In this document: one piece after another, positions 21,430-31,952 of the stretch
How the letters are laid out: each line of letters begins with the position of its first letter
How positions within the stretch are numbered: position 1 is the first letter of the stretch
Assembly (NCBI GenBank): GCA_032629725.1
Contig: JAFEVB010000007.1
Span: forward strand, 124,001 to 188,000
DNA length: 64,000 nt
From: Gremmenia infestans
Lineage: Eukaryota > Ascomycota > Leotiomycetes > Helotiales > Hamatocanthoscyphaceae
Direction of reading: 5' to 3'
Program-made: the position numbers and the translations under genes
Notes under the pieces: generated by a model
Seen by the model: the letters and a program-made list of their open reading frames with translations, nothing else
Told to the model about the DNA's origin: nothing
Database searches by the model: none

Positions 21430-23862
21430 ATGGAGACCGGATCCTCAACGTCGACCAATGTAAGTTCCGCGAAAGCGCGGCGAAGTACCTTGCCATTGGC
21501 AGTCAGCAAAACTGATGGATCGTAGAGAGCAAATGGCTCGCGACGACATCCTAGCAAAGCTTGCAATGAGTGCAAGCAACAAAAGGCAAGCCTGAGTACT
21601 CGAATCCGGGAATAACAATACTCAAAGCAAGAGACTTTATCTCGGTCAACAGGCGTCGGGCTGACTGGAAACATTGATAGTTGAAATGTAGTGCAAAGGC
21701 AGACTTTCCCAACCCATGCGAAAGATGCCGAAGGTTGGGGCTACATTGTACAATTGAAAACGGATTCAGAAGGACCAACAAAAGGCAGTAAGGATTAGAC
21801 GTCTCTTCGCTAGGCGTGGTTGCTGATATCGAGCAGGAAATCGGCAATTCTGCAACGAGAGAATGACCTCCTTAGAGAGCGATTGAGTACTGTCTACGGG
21901 GCCAACGATCCACGACTCCAAGAATCTGGAATTTCCACATCACCAAGCGACGCTGTTGTGTCACACTCACCCACGAGTAGGCATGAGAGTCAGGACCAAA
22001 GTGAACAGCGACAGGAGGACAATGCGCTCCAAGTTGCACCTCTTCATGCCCCCATATCGATGGGGGCCGGATTAAGTGATACGCTGCCCAGGACTTTGGG
22101 TGCAGTCAACCTCGAACCAAAGGAAATCGACGATATTTTTGGGTTGTGAGTTTCTTCCATTCTCCTTCACGTGACGCATGGACTGACGACGGCAGATACT
22201 TCCTGTACTATGCAAAGCACTTGCCATTTCTAGACCCGCAAGCTACTCCTAACTCATTTTATGATCAGTCGCCTCTACTGTTCTGGGCAATCATCAGCGC
22301 AGGTACCAGAAAATATATAGGCAACCCCACCTTAATTGGATCGATCGCTGAGCCCGTCCTGAAACTCGGATGGTCTTCAATGCACATAGGAGGTGCGGTT
22401 ATTCCCAATATCCAAGGACTTTTGATCTTATCTACTTGGCCGTTTCCAACAAATTCAACAAGCAAAGACAACACTTTTACCCTCTCTGGAATGTCGATCA
22501 ACCTGGCACTTCAAATTGGTCTACATGTGCCGCTGCAAGGACAAGACTATTCACGAACTCGAGTGGATTTGAGCAATGAGAACATTGCTCGCCGTGTTCA
22601 GCTGTGGTCTTATTGTGTAGTCGTGCACCAAAAGTCAGTATTCACTGTCTAGATCTGAACCCATCTAACTGTACCCAGAGCCGCATGTGCCCTCGGATAC
22701 CCAATTACACTGCCCCTAGATCTATTCCAGAGAAAATTGGAATTAAGCGGCCACATGTCTCTGACTCCCCGGAGCTTGAATTTAGAGATCAGACTCGCAA
22801 GTATCGTAGGTCGGATGAACTCGGTCCTATTTGAATACAATTTCGACGATTTACAAAACAAGCCTCAAGCTGCTCCCTCAATGATGTTAGATGTTTTCGA
22901 GGCTCAACTCAGCGAACTAGATCGAGAGAGCTCGGAATTCTCAGGTAAATTACTTTCAATATTTTCACAAACTTGTAACAGAACCTCCCAACTGACTATA
23001 TCGGCAACCGAAACAGATCTGGAAGCTCTGTACCTTCAAATCGCACGACTACAGCTGCGTATATACTACCTTCGGTGCCCAGAGGATGAGATGTTTTCTC
23101 TGAACCTCACTAAAATATATACGACGGCTATACAAGTCATTGAGATGACAGGCAGGCTAGACAGTGAGATAAACCTAGCATCGTTCTGCCCACATCAGAT
23201 ATATCGCATGTCGGCCTTAGCAGCGTCCGTTCTTCTGCGCATCTTGAAGACCCGTATCTCATCATATATCCGCGACCAGCAGGCAGGGAAAGTTTCATAT
23301 TTTCAAGAAATCGCACTTCTGAGAAAGATGTCTATCCACAATAACGATATGCCAGGCCGTATGGCGGGAATATTTGCTCAGCTCTGGACATCGCAGAAGG
23401 CTTTCAAGCCGAAGGGTGATGGTATTGCTTCTCCAGAAGTGAGAATTCAAAGTCGGCTTTCGATGAGTCTTTTACATGATACGATGTGGTGGTGGCGAGA
23501 AGAATATGGCGACCAACCATACACCAGGAGTCTGAAGAAAGGTATGCTTAGCTTCCCGGGTATTTTACATAGCCACGGACCTTTATTAACCATAGCTAGA
23601 ACAACAAGCAAACCTACCAGAGTCTTCAGCGCAGTCAAACCCCTTGCCAGTTGAGAGCTACCTCGAAAATCCAAATGCCGAAAACAATGTCCCGGAGAAT
23701 ATCGATAGCAATAACCCGCAGGTTGCGGATCAAAATCTCATGAGTCAAACTGCGACCAACGATTTTTTCGTAGTGGATGACACAATGCCTTTCCTCTGGG
23801 ATCCCATCGATCCTGGCTTTGAATCAATGATCGAGTTGTTCCCTGATTCATGGCCGCTATGA
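21430..23862 (+). CDS. Zn2Cys6 transcription activator with fungal-specific TF domain
   Basis: Eight exons (21430-21459, 21526-21585, 21681-21787, 21837-22145, 22196-22633, 22679-22944, 23017-23541, 23600-23862) give 665 residues. The binuclear zinc cluster is split by an intron: KACNECKQQK then LKCSAKADFPNPCERCRRLGLHC, six cysteines with correct spacing. FRRTNKRQ and a leucine-rich coiled coil (AILQRENDLLRERL) follow, then the fungal-specific regulatory domain (YYAKHLPFLDPQ, LLFWAIISAG, LWSYCVVVHQ) and an acidic end with FLWDPIDPGFESMIELFPDSW as a likely activation region. Intron 3-base ends are GT-AG except 21586-21680, which starts GC. Exon 1 (METGSSTSTN) ends at a perfect GTAAGT donor. 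It is divergent from the reductase gene. Confidence 0.8.
21586..21680 (+). other. GC-AG intron inside the zinc cluster
   Basis: The donor is AAG|GCAAGC and the acceptor TTGATAG, with a GCTGAC branch site 20 bases before the end. Removing it joins CNECKQQK to LKCSAK and completes the Cys6 spacing. No GT donor in the vicinity does this. Confidence 0.75.
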
Positions 23863-25461
23863 TACCCTTCTCGATTGCTATAGGAATAAAGGAAAATCCG
23901 TATTACCAGATTCATCTCCACGCCGAGAGGATGACTTGGAATATCGAAACGCCAGGCCCGGTGTGGAGTTGTTAATGGCGGGCATAGAGCGCGTTGAGAC
24001 ATCGGGGAATGACGTCCCAAGGAAACCACCCCAATCAAATGGGTGACTAATCTCCGTGGTTCTCTAGAAGGCTATGAATGGCTAAGAAGCTCGGAGATCT
24101 CTATTTCTAGCTCCTGCCAGCTTTCTTTAGAGCACTTGAAGTTAGTCGACGAAAACGGCATCTTATTTTACACACCAGGTGTTCGAACTCAAATAATGAA
24201 CTGTCAAATTATGGCTATAGATTGCAATAATTATATAGAAATAAGCAACGACGCTGAATGGTAATAACAAGTCTTCGAGTCAGCAACGTCTTAGTGATAC
24301 TGATTCGCCCTCTTTCCAGCCTTTTAAGGTATGGGCCGTCAATGCATCAACGCTACTTACCTAGGTACATATCATTCCAAGCTCCCGCTCCAAGAGCTAC
24401 CAACATGGAGCCAATGACTCATGTATCACTAAACTGCCTATTGGGCCACCCTCTCGGCCGCATTGAAGAAATCTCGTGGGTGATCAAGGCTGCAAGGCTT
24501 TCTTCAACTGTGCAACATGAGGCTGTGCTCCGCTAAATGGCCCTCTAACTCCAAACATCGCACCACATACCCCGAATAAATCCCTGTAAGAAAACGCAGA
24601 CCGGAGACCTTCCATACTTCCGCGGCGAAGTCGTTTGCTGCTGACTTGATAATGTCGCGCAGAGTGCAGGAGAAAATAAGGTTTCTGTCCGCCCTGTGTG
24701 TGTCCTCTCGTGGGACGGGCATCAGCCTTACCGGAACCGGAACTTGCACTTCCTAGGTACACTACGCAATTGCAAGCCATGTTCAATTGAAGGTAGGTAG
24801 GTAGGTAGGTACCAATATTCCTAGCGAGCCGAGCCAACCCACGGAATGAACACAAACCACAAACCTAATGTACCAGGTGTGTTGCTGAGCTCCTAGCTGC
24901 CCAACTACCACCCCCACCCCTTCCTTCTTACTTCCCCATGATCAGAGCGTAATGGTATTCGCCACCAGTATCTAAAAGTCATCTCTGGCATGCCAAGTGG
25001 CATTGTTGTCCTTCAATTACTTCATACACACACAAACACGCGCGCACGCACAACCACATGACTACCCGGGGAACAGTCCTTTCTGCCCCGGGAAAGTATG
25101 GCTGGCATTGTTCATCGCCCTGTCGAGCTGGGAAGACGGGCGGCACGAAGGCAACCAGTTTCGGTGAGGGCGTTCGTTTATACAATAGCAGGGGCAGAGA
25201 AACCCGCCTGTGTGTACGTGCAATGCAAAATGAATGGCATTGCTGTCTGCTGTCTGCTGCTTGTTTGACTTTTTTCCGTTTTTATGCCATATTTTTTATG
25301 TTTGTTTTCACAGATGTGCGAGAGGACGAGTATATAAGTAACTCGACCGCCGTTTGTTCTTCATTTTTTCTACCTCTCTTCCTTCTCTCAACGCGCAAGA
25401 GTTTGAATATGTCTTGAATTTGAGTTTGAGCTTGTTTGCTTGTACACACGACTCGACACGA
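23863..25461. other. 1.6-kb intergenic region with microsatellites and a TATA box
   Basis: No convincing gene. It contains a GGTA tetranucleotide run (about 24791-24811), TACCTAGGTA-type palindromes (about 24356 and 24751), a CA/CG-rich purine-pyrimidine stretch (about 25025-25055) and, near the downstream gene, GTATATAAG at about 25330-25338. Short minus-strand frames at 24484-24855 lack family features. Confidence 0.5.
25330..25338 (+). promoter_or_regulatory. TATA box of the disordered-protein gene
   Basis: GTATATAAG lies about 125 bases upstream of ATG 25462, followed by a C/T-rich leader (TTCTACCTCTCTTCCTTC). Spacing and leader fit a core promoter. Confidence 0.45.
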
Positions 25462-26415
25462 ATGCGCCTACGAAGTGGAGCTGTTTGGGACTTGGGAAGT
25501 AGCCGCAGTGAGGTTGCTGGAGATACGGATACGGAATCGGAGATGGATAGGCAGGACGATTCGTTTTCGACAGATGCGCAATGGGGAACGCCGCTTACTA
25601 CGAGGTGAGGTTTGAAGAATGGGGTCTGTGTTTGTGGTTCTGTTAAGCTGATGCTAATTATTTGTTTGTGCAGTCAGTCAACAGTAGGATCAAGGAGTCC
25701 GGCTCCAGCTAGTCAACAAGAACAAGTCGGGCCATCGACTTATCAGCAGGCTCCTGGGCAGCAAACAGAACAGGACCCATACGTTCCCATGAACCCCTCA
25801 CATCATGTTGAAGATGGCTATGAGCCAGGTAATGATCATGCATCGGCATCCGCAACGCCTTGGCATTCAAATCCTCAACCACAGCCCGAGTCTCTTCGTC
25901 GCTTCTCTTCCAGCACAGGTCCCTGGAACCCTGCGTCACCCACTGAAGCACCGGTCGACCCCGAAAGCTTGAAGAGAAGGTACTCGGACGTGGCGGGAAT
26001 GGACGAGTATCCGCTCGATCGCAGCTACGCCGATAAGCTAGAAACAGAGTATGCAAACCACCCTACTCTTTATTTCCTGGAACCGATTCGCGAGTCTCGA
26101 ATTTGGCCATGCTTATTCATGTCGTCTTGAAGTATCAAGAATCGCAATCATTGGGATACAGGCATTTCTTTCCCGGCTTTTGCCATACTGACTCTGAGCA
26201 GGTTGGATGAAATGGGAGAGAAGGGCGATGCTGGTAAAGGTGGTGATAGCGAACGCAGCAAGTACGCCGAGAATAAAAGCAAGAAGAGAAAGAGGGGAAG
26301 CGGGAAGAGCAAGAAGAAGGGTGCGGATAGTGGACGACCGAGAGACAGTGACAGAGATGGGAGAGACAGAAGCGGTGACGGAGACAATGATGAGGGAATG
26401 AGTATGGTGACTTGA
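25462..26415 (+). CDS. Disordered protein with Lys/Arg-rich nuclear-signal-like tail (unknown)
   Basis: Three exons (25462-25604, 25674-26048, 26202-26415) give 243 residues. Introns are 25605-25673 (GTGAGG..TGCAG) and 26049-26201 (GTATGC..AGCAG, 153 bases). I do not recognise the family. The whole sequence is low in hydrophobic residues: an acidic N-terminus (DTDTESEMDRQDDS), a Gln/Pro/Ser-rich middle, a short possibly folded patch (SLKRRYSDVAGMDEYPLDRSYADKLE), then KSKKRKRGSGKSKKK and an Arg/Asp-rich end. A nuclear location is suggested by composition alone. Clean splice phases and preserved frame argue that it is a real gene. Confidence 0.6.
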
Positions 26416-26751
26416 CGAAACACAAGCTATAGATGATGAGAACTGCAGGTGACTTTCGCAGATGGGAAACATGAAATCAACAGGTTCAGGGATATGCATT
26501 GGGATGGTTGCTTGCTCAATTTTTCGGGCGTTGGGAGATAGTTGAGCACTTCGCTTGTTCGAATCGTTTGTTTCTGGCGTTGTGTGACATTGATTTGCAG
26601 ATATTCACAGGACTGGATTGGTAGGATATGGTGGCGTTTGAAAAAGGTTGCTTGCTCTTTCATGCTCATAGATCTTCATAGCTAAAGGTAGCTTGCCGCA
26701 CAGGACTTGGTCGTGCCACTCTAAGTGAAATATACAACCAGATTGCTTCCA
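26416..26751. other. Convergent 3' gap, nothing seen
   Basis: 336 bases between two convergent stop codons, presumably holding overlapping 3' UTRs. No open frame of note. Confidence 0.4.
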
Positions 26752-29568
26752 TCACTTCTTTCCTCTCTTCGCAGGCCTAGCATTTTTCATCTTCTTCTGC
26801 TCCTGCAACTTCCGCTCCTTGTGGATATCATTTGTGCTCTTGATTTCAGCCTTCCCGGTACCATCCTTGAAAGACCCAACTCGCTTCTCCTTGGCTTCCG
26901 CCACCCTCTTCTTCCTCACATGATAATCATCACGATACCTGTCAGCCTCCTTTGGAGCCTTGTCCTGCTTATGCTTGTACCGCGTTCCAGCCCCTCTTCC
27001 TATCCCACCTCCGCCACCCCCTTCTCGCTCAGCCTCGCCAGTGCGTGGTAGCCGGCCGACTTTGTGGGCTTTGCGCCACCTATCGAATCGGCCGCTTTGG
27101 AAACTAGCTGCGATTTTCTGTCCGCTTTCACCACGAATCATTTTCTTTCCCTTGGAACCATCCTCGTCGTTTGCTCGAGCGACGTATTTGCTATTCTTTT
27201 TATCCCAGCGCATACCTTTTGCTCTGGCGGGTTCAGCAAATGACTTCGCACCGTCATCGTTCGTAAGGTCCATAGTGACGCCTCTAGCCGCCTCAACGAA
27301 ATTCGAGTTTTGAGATGCTGTATTATATGATCCCGAGTGAACTCCATATCCCCGTTCCTCGGCTGTGTTGATTGATTTTGGAGTGTATGACATGAAATTC
27401 TCCGAGTCCTGATAAGATAGCGTCCTGCCTTTGCCCTTTTGCGCTGTCTTGGAGAACGTGACTTCCAATTCACCATCTGATGCTTCTTCCATGTCATCTC
27501 CACCGCCAGTCACAGTGACTTCCAGACCATCATCATCGTCGGAATCCGGTTCCACATCCATCGTATCGAAATCCTCATCGTTTGCCTCTGCCTCTGCCTT
27601 TGCTGCCGCCTTTTCGTCTTCATCCTTTTGTCTTCTGGGTATAATTTTCAGTCTCCTTGCTCTCATGACTTCGGCAGCCTCACTATGAGCCGCCTTGCCC
27701 CTAGTACCTATTTCAAACACAGTTTCCTGTGGTCGGAATCCACTGATTCTAGCAAGCATATCGATGCGTGCTTGTTCTGCATTGTTTGTCTCGCTGTTGA
27801 AGAGGGAATGCAGCTGCATGAACCCTTTGGAGGCCACAACTTCCTTGGCCCTCTTTGCGCTCTCGTTGGACGCTGAATTGCGAGTCTTGATATACAGTTT
27901 CTCGCCCTTTCCTGCAACAGTCCGGAGGGCGCTGAGATCATCATCATCACTGAGCAGCTTCTGGATCCACTCTGTCGTACTTTCCAATTTGTCCCTGAGC
28001 AGCGCGCCGACAATAACATCTTCGGAGTAATTGGGTGTCTCTCCACTCTCGCGACCAAGCAAAAGTCTCTTGCCAAGGAACAGTTGTAGATCCAACAGGT
28101 AAGGTGCATCTGTATCGCGAACCAAACTGTAACTCCATCCTCTTTGACCGGCTCTTGCTGTACGGCCAACACGATGAACGAAGATTTTTGGTTGCGGCGG
28201 AAAGTCATAATTGATGACATTTGCCAAGACAGGAATATCAATACCTCTTGCCGCGACATCGGTAACTACCAATATATTGGTCATTCCAGTGCGGAAGTCT
28301 TCCACTTGAATATTTCTCGCTACTTGATCCAATGAGCCATAAGCGTGAGACACAGCAAATCCAGAAAGACGTAGAAGCGACGCTAAGTAATCGACGTGGT
28401 GCTTCGTAGCTGCAAAAATGATCGTCGAATGCTCCGTAGGTTTGTGCTTTGGACCTGGCCCATCAGCACCTCGTTTCCGCTTCTTATCGTTTCTTTCAGC
28501 TATTTTCTTTGCCCCCTCTGGTGGACCAGTAGGCATCTTGATCAAGTCGTTGAGGATATGTAGTAATGCGCCTTCTTTCTCGGCACTCTTGACACTAAAA
28601 AATGCGCTCTGAAGATCTGGAGACACCTTACTTTCTGCATCAAGCCGAACAAGACTGGGTTCTTGCAGACCAGCTCTAGCAAACTCGACGAGAGACTTGG
28701 GGAGCGTGGCGGAGAATAGTAATGTTTGTCTTGTAATTGGCAAGGCGTGCAGAATCTCGGTCAATTGGGCTGCAAATCCCATCTCGAAAAGTCGATCGGC
28801 CTCGTCAAACACCACGTATTTCATGGAAGATAGGTCTAGAGACATCTCCACTTTGAGATGTAGGAATCGACCAGGGGTTGCAATGACAATATCAGGGTTT
28901 GCGGCCATGAACCCGAATTGTTCCTCCAGACTATCTCCACCAACCAATAGCACACATTTGAGATCTGTGCCTCTGCCAAATTCCTTGACGACCTTCAATG
29001 TCTGAAGAGCGAGTTCTCGAGAGGGTGACATTATCAGTGCTCTTGCTCCGACCCGTGCGCTGTGCGCCTTCAATTTCTCAATCATTGGTATCACAAACGC
29101 CGCAGTCTTTCCGGAACCAGTTCTTGCCATACCAACAACATCTTGATGGTCGAGGACTAGAGGAATCGTTTTTCGCTGAATAGGTGTAGGTACAGAGAAG
29201 CCTTTCCGGCTGATTGCCTTGAGTAAATGAGAATTTAAACCTTGGGACAATGTTAGTGAAGTTTCAACCACAACCCACAGCGAACTCTTACCCATTGCCT
29301 GAAATCCTCCGCCCTTTTTCACCGTGTTACCCTTTAAATTCGAAGCTTTCCGATTCGACGCCGCCTGCTTAGCAGCGATAAAAGCTCCATCGCCCTCTCC
29401 ATCACTCTCCACTCCCAAATCAAGTATCCCACCAGCATCCCATGCTCCTATGTCTTTGCTGGTGGGAGCAGTAAAATTGTCGTCTTCGGCATCATCATCT
29501 TTGAATAATGACTTTGTAATATCGAACTCATTCTCCGAGAGAGCCGGGGAGGTTGCGCGATGAGGCAT
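26752..29568 (-). CDS. DBP10: ATP-dependent RNA helicase DBP10
   Basis: Two exons (29568-29292 and 29240-26752) joined across a 51-base intron (29241-29291, GTAAGA..CCAAG) give 921 residues from [17 protein letters not shown]. The intron is a multiple of three and in frame, so the ORF reads through it. Helicase motifs: [17 protein letters not shown] (Q motif), [58 protein letters not shown] and [13 protein letters not shown]. The long acidic then basic C-terminal extension ([30 protein letters not shown]) is typical of Dbp10, a nucleolar helicase needed for 60S subunit assembly around the peptidyl-transferase centre. It is divergent from the MFS transporter. Confidence 0.93.
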   Translation of the reverse strand: MPHRATSPALSENEFDITKSLFKDDDAEDDNFTAPTSKDIGAWDAGGILDLGVESDGEGDGAFIAAKQAASNRKASNLKGNTVKKGGGFQAMGKSSLWVVVETSLTLSQGLNSHLLKAISRKGFSVPTPIQRKTIPLVLDHQDVVGMARTGSGKTAAFVIPMIEKLKAHSARVGARALIMSPSRELALQTLKVVKEFGRGTDLKCVLLVGGDSLEEQFGFMAANPDIVIATPGRFLHLKVEMSLDLSSMKYVVFDEADRLFEMGFAAQLTEILHALPITRQTLLFSATLPKSLVEFARAGLQEPSLVRLDAESKVSPDLQSAFFSVKSAEKEGALLHILNDLIKMPTGPPEGAKKIAERNDKKRKRGADGPGPKHKPTEHSTIIFAATKHHVDYLASLLRLSGFAVSHAYGSLDQVARNIQVEDFRTGMTNILVVTDVAARGIDIPVLANVINYDFPPQPKIFVHRVGRTARAGQRGWSYSLVRDTDAPYLLDLQLFLGKRLLLGRESGETPNYSEDVIVGALLRDKLESTTEWIQKLLSDDDDLSALRTVAGKGEKLYIKTRNSASNESAKRAKEVVASKGFMQLHSLFNSETNNAEQARIDMLARISGFRPQETVFEIGTRGKAAHSEAAEVMRARRLKIIPRRQKDEDEKAAAKAEAEANDEDFDTMDVEPDSDDDDGLEVTVTGGGDDMEEASDGELEVTFSKTAQKGKGRTLSYQDSENFMSYTPKSINTAEERGYGVHSGSYNTASQNSNFVEAARGVTMDLTNDDGAKSFAEPARAKGMRWDKKNSKYVARANDEDGSKGKKMIRGESGQKIAASFQSGRFDRWRKAHKVGRLPRTGEAEREGGGGGGIGRGAGTRYKHKQDKAPKEADRYRDDYHVRKKRVAEAKEKRVGSFKDGTGKAEIKSTNDIHKERKLQEQKKMKNARPAKRGKK

Positions 29569-30091
29569 CGTGGAAATATCCAACTCCTGTGGTATTGTCT
29601 TTTGCGGAGTGGCTGAAGCTTATCGATTCGATGCAAATTTCAAAGGGAACATTTTTTGGCCCAAAGATAAGCGGCCGCTAGTGCGTTCCCTATTTCTGCC
29701 GGCTCTCACCGACCTTCCAACTTCACTCGGCTGGGAAGTAACTAAATAAACATTTCTAACAAAGGCTTTCCAGTGCAACCTATCAAGCATATTGCAATTC
29801 TTGAAGCATAAGGTAGGCAGACAGGATCGACGAGACTAAGCTTCAACTTCTCTCTCAAATCTTCAAAATGTACTTTCTCTCAGTCTTCACCGGCGTGTTA
29901 GTCACCGCCAAGCGGCGCGGCACAATACGGCTTTGGATGGGAAGGGGAGCACTTACCCGAAAATGGAGAGCGTCATGGTCAAGTGGGCCCCCCCGGGGTA
30001 TCAGGTCAGCATTTAAAACCATTCATTGTCCCGCTCCAGTGAAGTGAAGAACTCCATCCTTTGTATCTTACATGCGTTCATTGCTTCCAAA
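29569..30091. promoter_or_regulatory. Divergent promoter DBP10 / MFS transporter
   Basis: 523 bases. A small upstream ATG frame (ATG 29868, MYFLSVFTGVLVTAKRRGT...) exists on the plus strand but shows no link to the transporter frame. No other feature is seen. Confidence 0.35.
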
Positions 30092-31661
30092 ATGATTACA
30101 AAAGCCGGTCTCTATACCTTCATCTATGGAGAGAGGGTTGGAGATGCTGCAGCCCCTCCTTTTTTGAAGTTTCGTTCCTCTAATGCTTTGATCATTGCTA
30201 CTATTGCCATTGCTGTCTTCACCGTTGGTATACCCCTTACTCTTCTTGAATCTCTCTCACATCAAATAGGACATATTTCTCTATTCTTTGGTAGTTCCTG
30301 TGTTGCCTTTTGCCTTGACGGTCAGGGCAGGGGTCGAAGAGAAAGATGTTCAGAAGTGGACTTCGGTATTTCTAAGTGTCTATGGAGCTGCTTTGGCGAT
30401 TGGAAGCCGTAAGACCTTGCTGCTGTCATTCACTTCAACTTTCTATCCTCCTGACAATCACATAGCAATCTTCGGGTGGTTCGCAGATAGATCTAGTTCA
30501 CGGAGAATGCCCCTCCTCCTGGGCCTGCTCGCTCTTGGCGGATCTACAGCAATGCTTACAGCTGGAAATTCCCTTGGTGTTCTAGTAACAGGAAGATTCT
30601 TCCAAGGACTCTCGGCAGCCGTAGTATGGACTGTCGGCCTTGCCCTCTTGTCCGATACCATTGCAAAAGAAGAAATTGGTCAAGCAATGGGCTACGTTGC
30701 GGCCGCTACAAGTCTCGGATCACTTCTCGGACCTCTTTTGGGTGGTGTCGTCTACGCTCATGCTGGATATTACGTTGTATTTGCTATGGGCTTCATTATT
30801 ATCGGTATCGATATTGTTTTGCGGCTAAGTATGATTGAGAAATCGGTAGCCCGGCAATGGGATAGCCCAGATGAGGCCTCGACTGATCCCGACTCTCCTC
30901 CTAATCAAAACGATGAAATCCAACCTGTGCCCGCGACGGATATTGTTTCCGAATCAGAGAAGGCTGTCACGACCCCCAAATGGGTGCAACGCCTTCCCCC
31001 ATTGATTACATTACTACGGATTCCTCGTCTCCTAGCTGCTCTGTTCGGAACCTTAGCCGCATCCATATTCCTGGCCTCATTCGACACTACACTTCCTCTC
31101 TACGTCAAAAAGACGTTCCATTGGAATTCAAATGGAGCAGGTCTAATTTTCCTTTCCCTCGTTATTCCTGCACTTTTGGGGCCTGTGTTTGGTTTCTTCT
31201 CCGATAAATACGGCGCCAGAGCACCGGTAACGATTGGATATCTTGGAGCAGTGCCCTGCTGGATTCTCCTGCGGTTCGTTACTTACGATTCTATTGGGCA
31301 AAAAGTGCTGTTGTGTGCTCTTTTGGCACTTCTTGGTCTATTCCTGACGATGGTCTTCCCAGCGGTCATGGCCGAAATTGATCACACGGTGGCTTTAGAA
31401 GAGAAGAGGAGGCCCGGAGGCTTTGGTAAGAGAGGAGCTGCTGCTCAAGGATTTGGATTGTTCAACTTTGCTTATGCAGGGGGTTCATTGGTTGGGCCTT
31501 TATGGGCCGGTTTTGTGGTGCAAAACTCTGGCTGGGGAACGATGGGGTGGTCTTTGGGAATTTTGAGTGCTGTGGCCGCTGTGGTGGCATTCTTTTGGAC
31601 TGGGGGAAGGATCATGCTCAAAGGCAAAGAGAGAAGGGGTAGTCCAGAAGTGGTGGTGTAA
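30092..31661 (+). CDS. MFS transporter, DHA1 drug:H+ antiporter type
   Basis: Three exons (30092-30223, 30270-30408, 30466-31661) give 488 residues with about twelve hydrophobic segments. Intron 30224-30269 (GTTGGT..AATAG) joins IAVFT to DIFLYSLVVPVLPF in transmembrane helix 1. Intron 30409-30465 joins AIGS to PIFGWFADRSSSRRMPLLLGL, the signature loop between helices 2 and 3. GRFFQGLSAAVVWTVGLALL and SDTIAKEEIGQAMGYVAAATSLGSLLGP match the antiporter motifs of helices 4 and 5. A hydrophilic loop of about 70 residues (SPDEASTDPDSPPNQND...) separates the two halves. It exports small molecules by proton antiport at a membrane; the substrate is unknown. The N-terminal 30 residues are the least certain part. 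Confidence 0.85.
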
Positions 31662-31952
31662 ATTGGAGGCAGCGGATCCTAAAGTGTATATTATCGATCC
31701 CAACTCTTGATAGAACCGAACCGTTTCACTTTAACAAAGTACATAAACATTTAGCATCTTTCAAGACGTCAATTGAACTGAAATCAGTGAAAGAGCCTCG
31801 TGCTGGGCACAAAAAGCGGCACTAGAGCAAGGCGGGGTGGAGGCGGACATATTCAGGCGCTAGTGGATAATTTTCGGGGCATTCTGGTGATCTTGAAAAA
31901 TAATTCTGCCCTCCATAAAAAGTTTACAGAATCAACCTCAGTATTCCACGAC

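Noticed and set aside
24484..24855. 123-codon minus-strand ORF (MCSFRGLARLARNIG...)
   Set aside because: It overlaps microsatellite DNA, has no recognisable motif and shows no coding-like composition over its length.
25020..25060. CA/CG-rich stretch resembling a Z-DNA tract or repeat array
   Set aside because: It is short and imperfect; recorded as simple sequence only.
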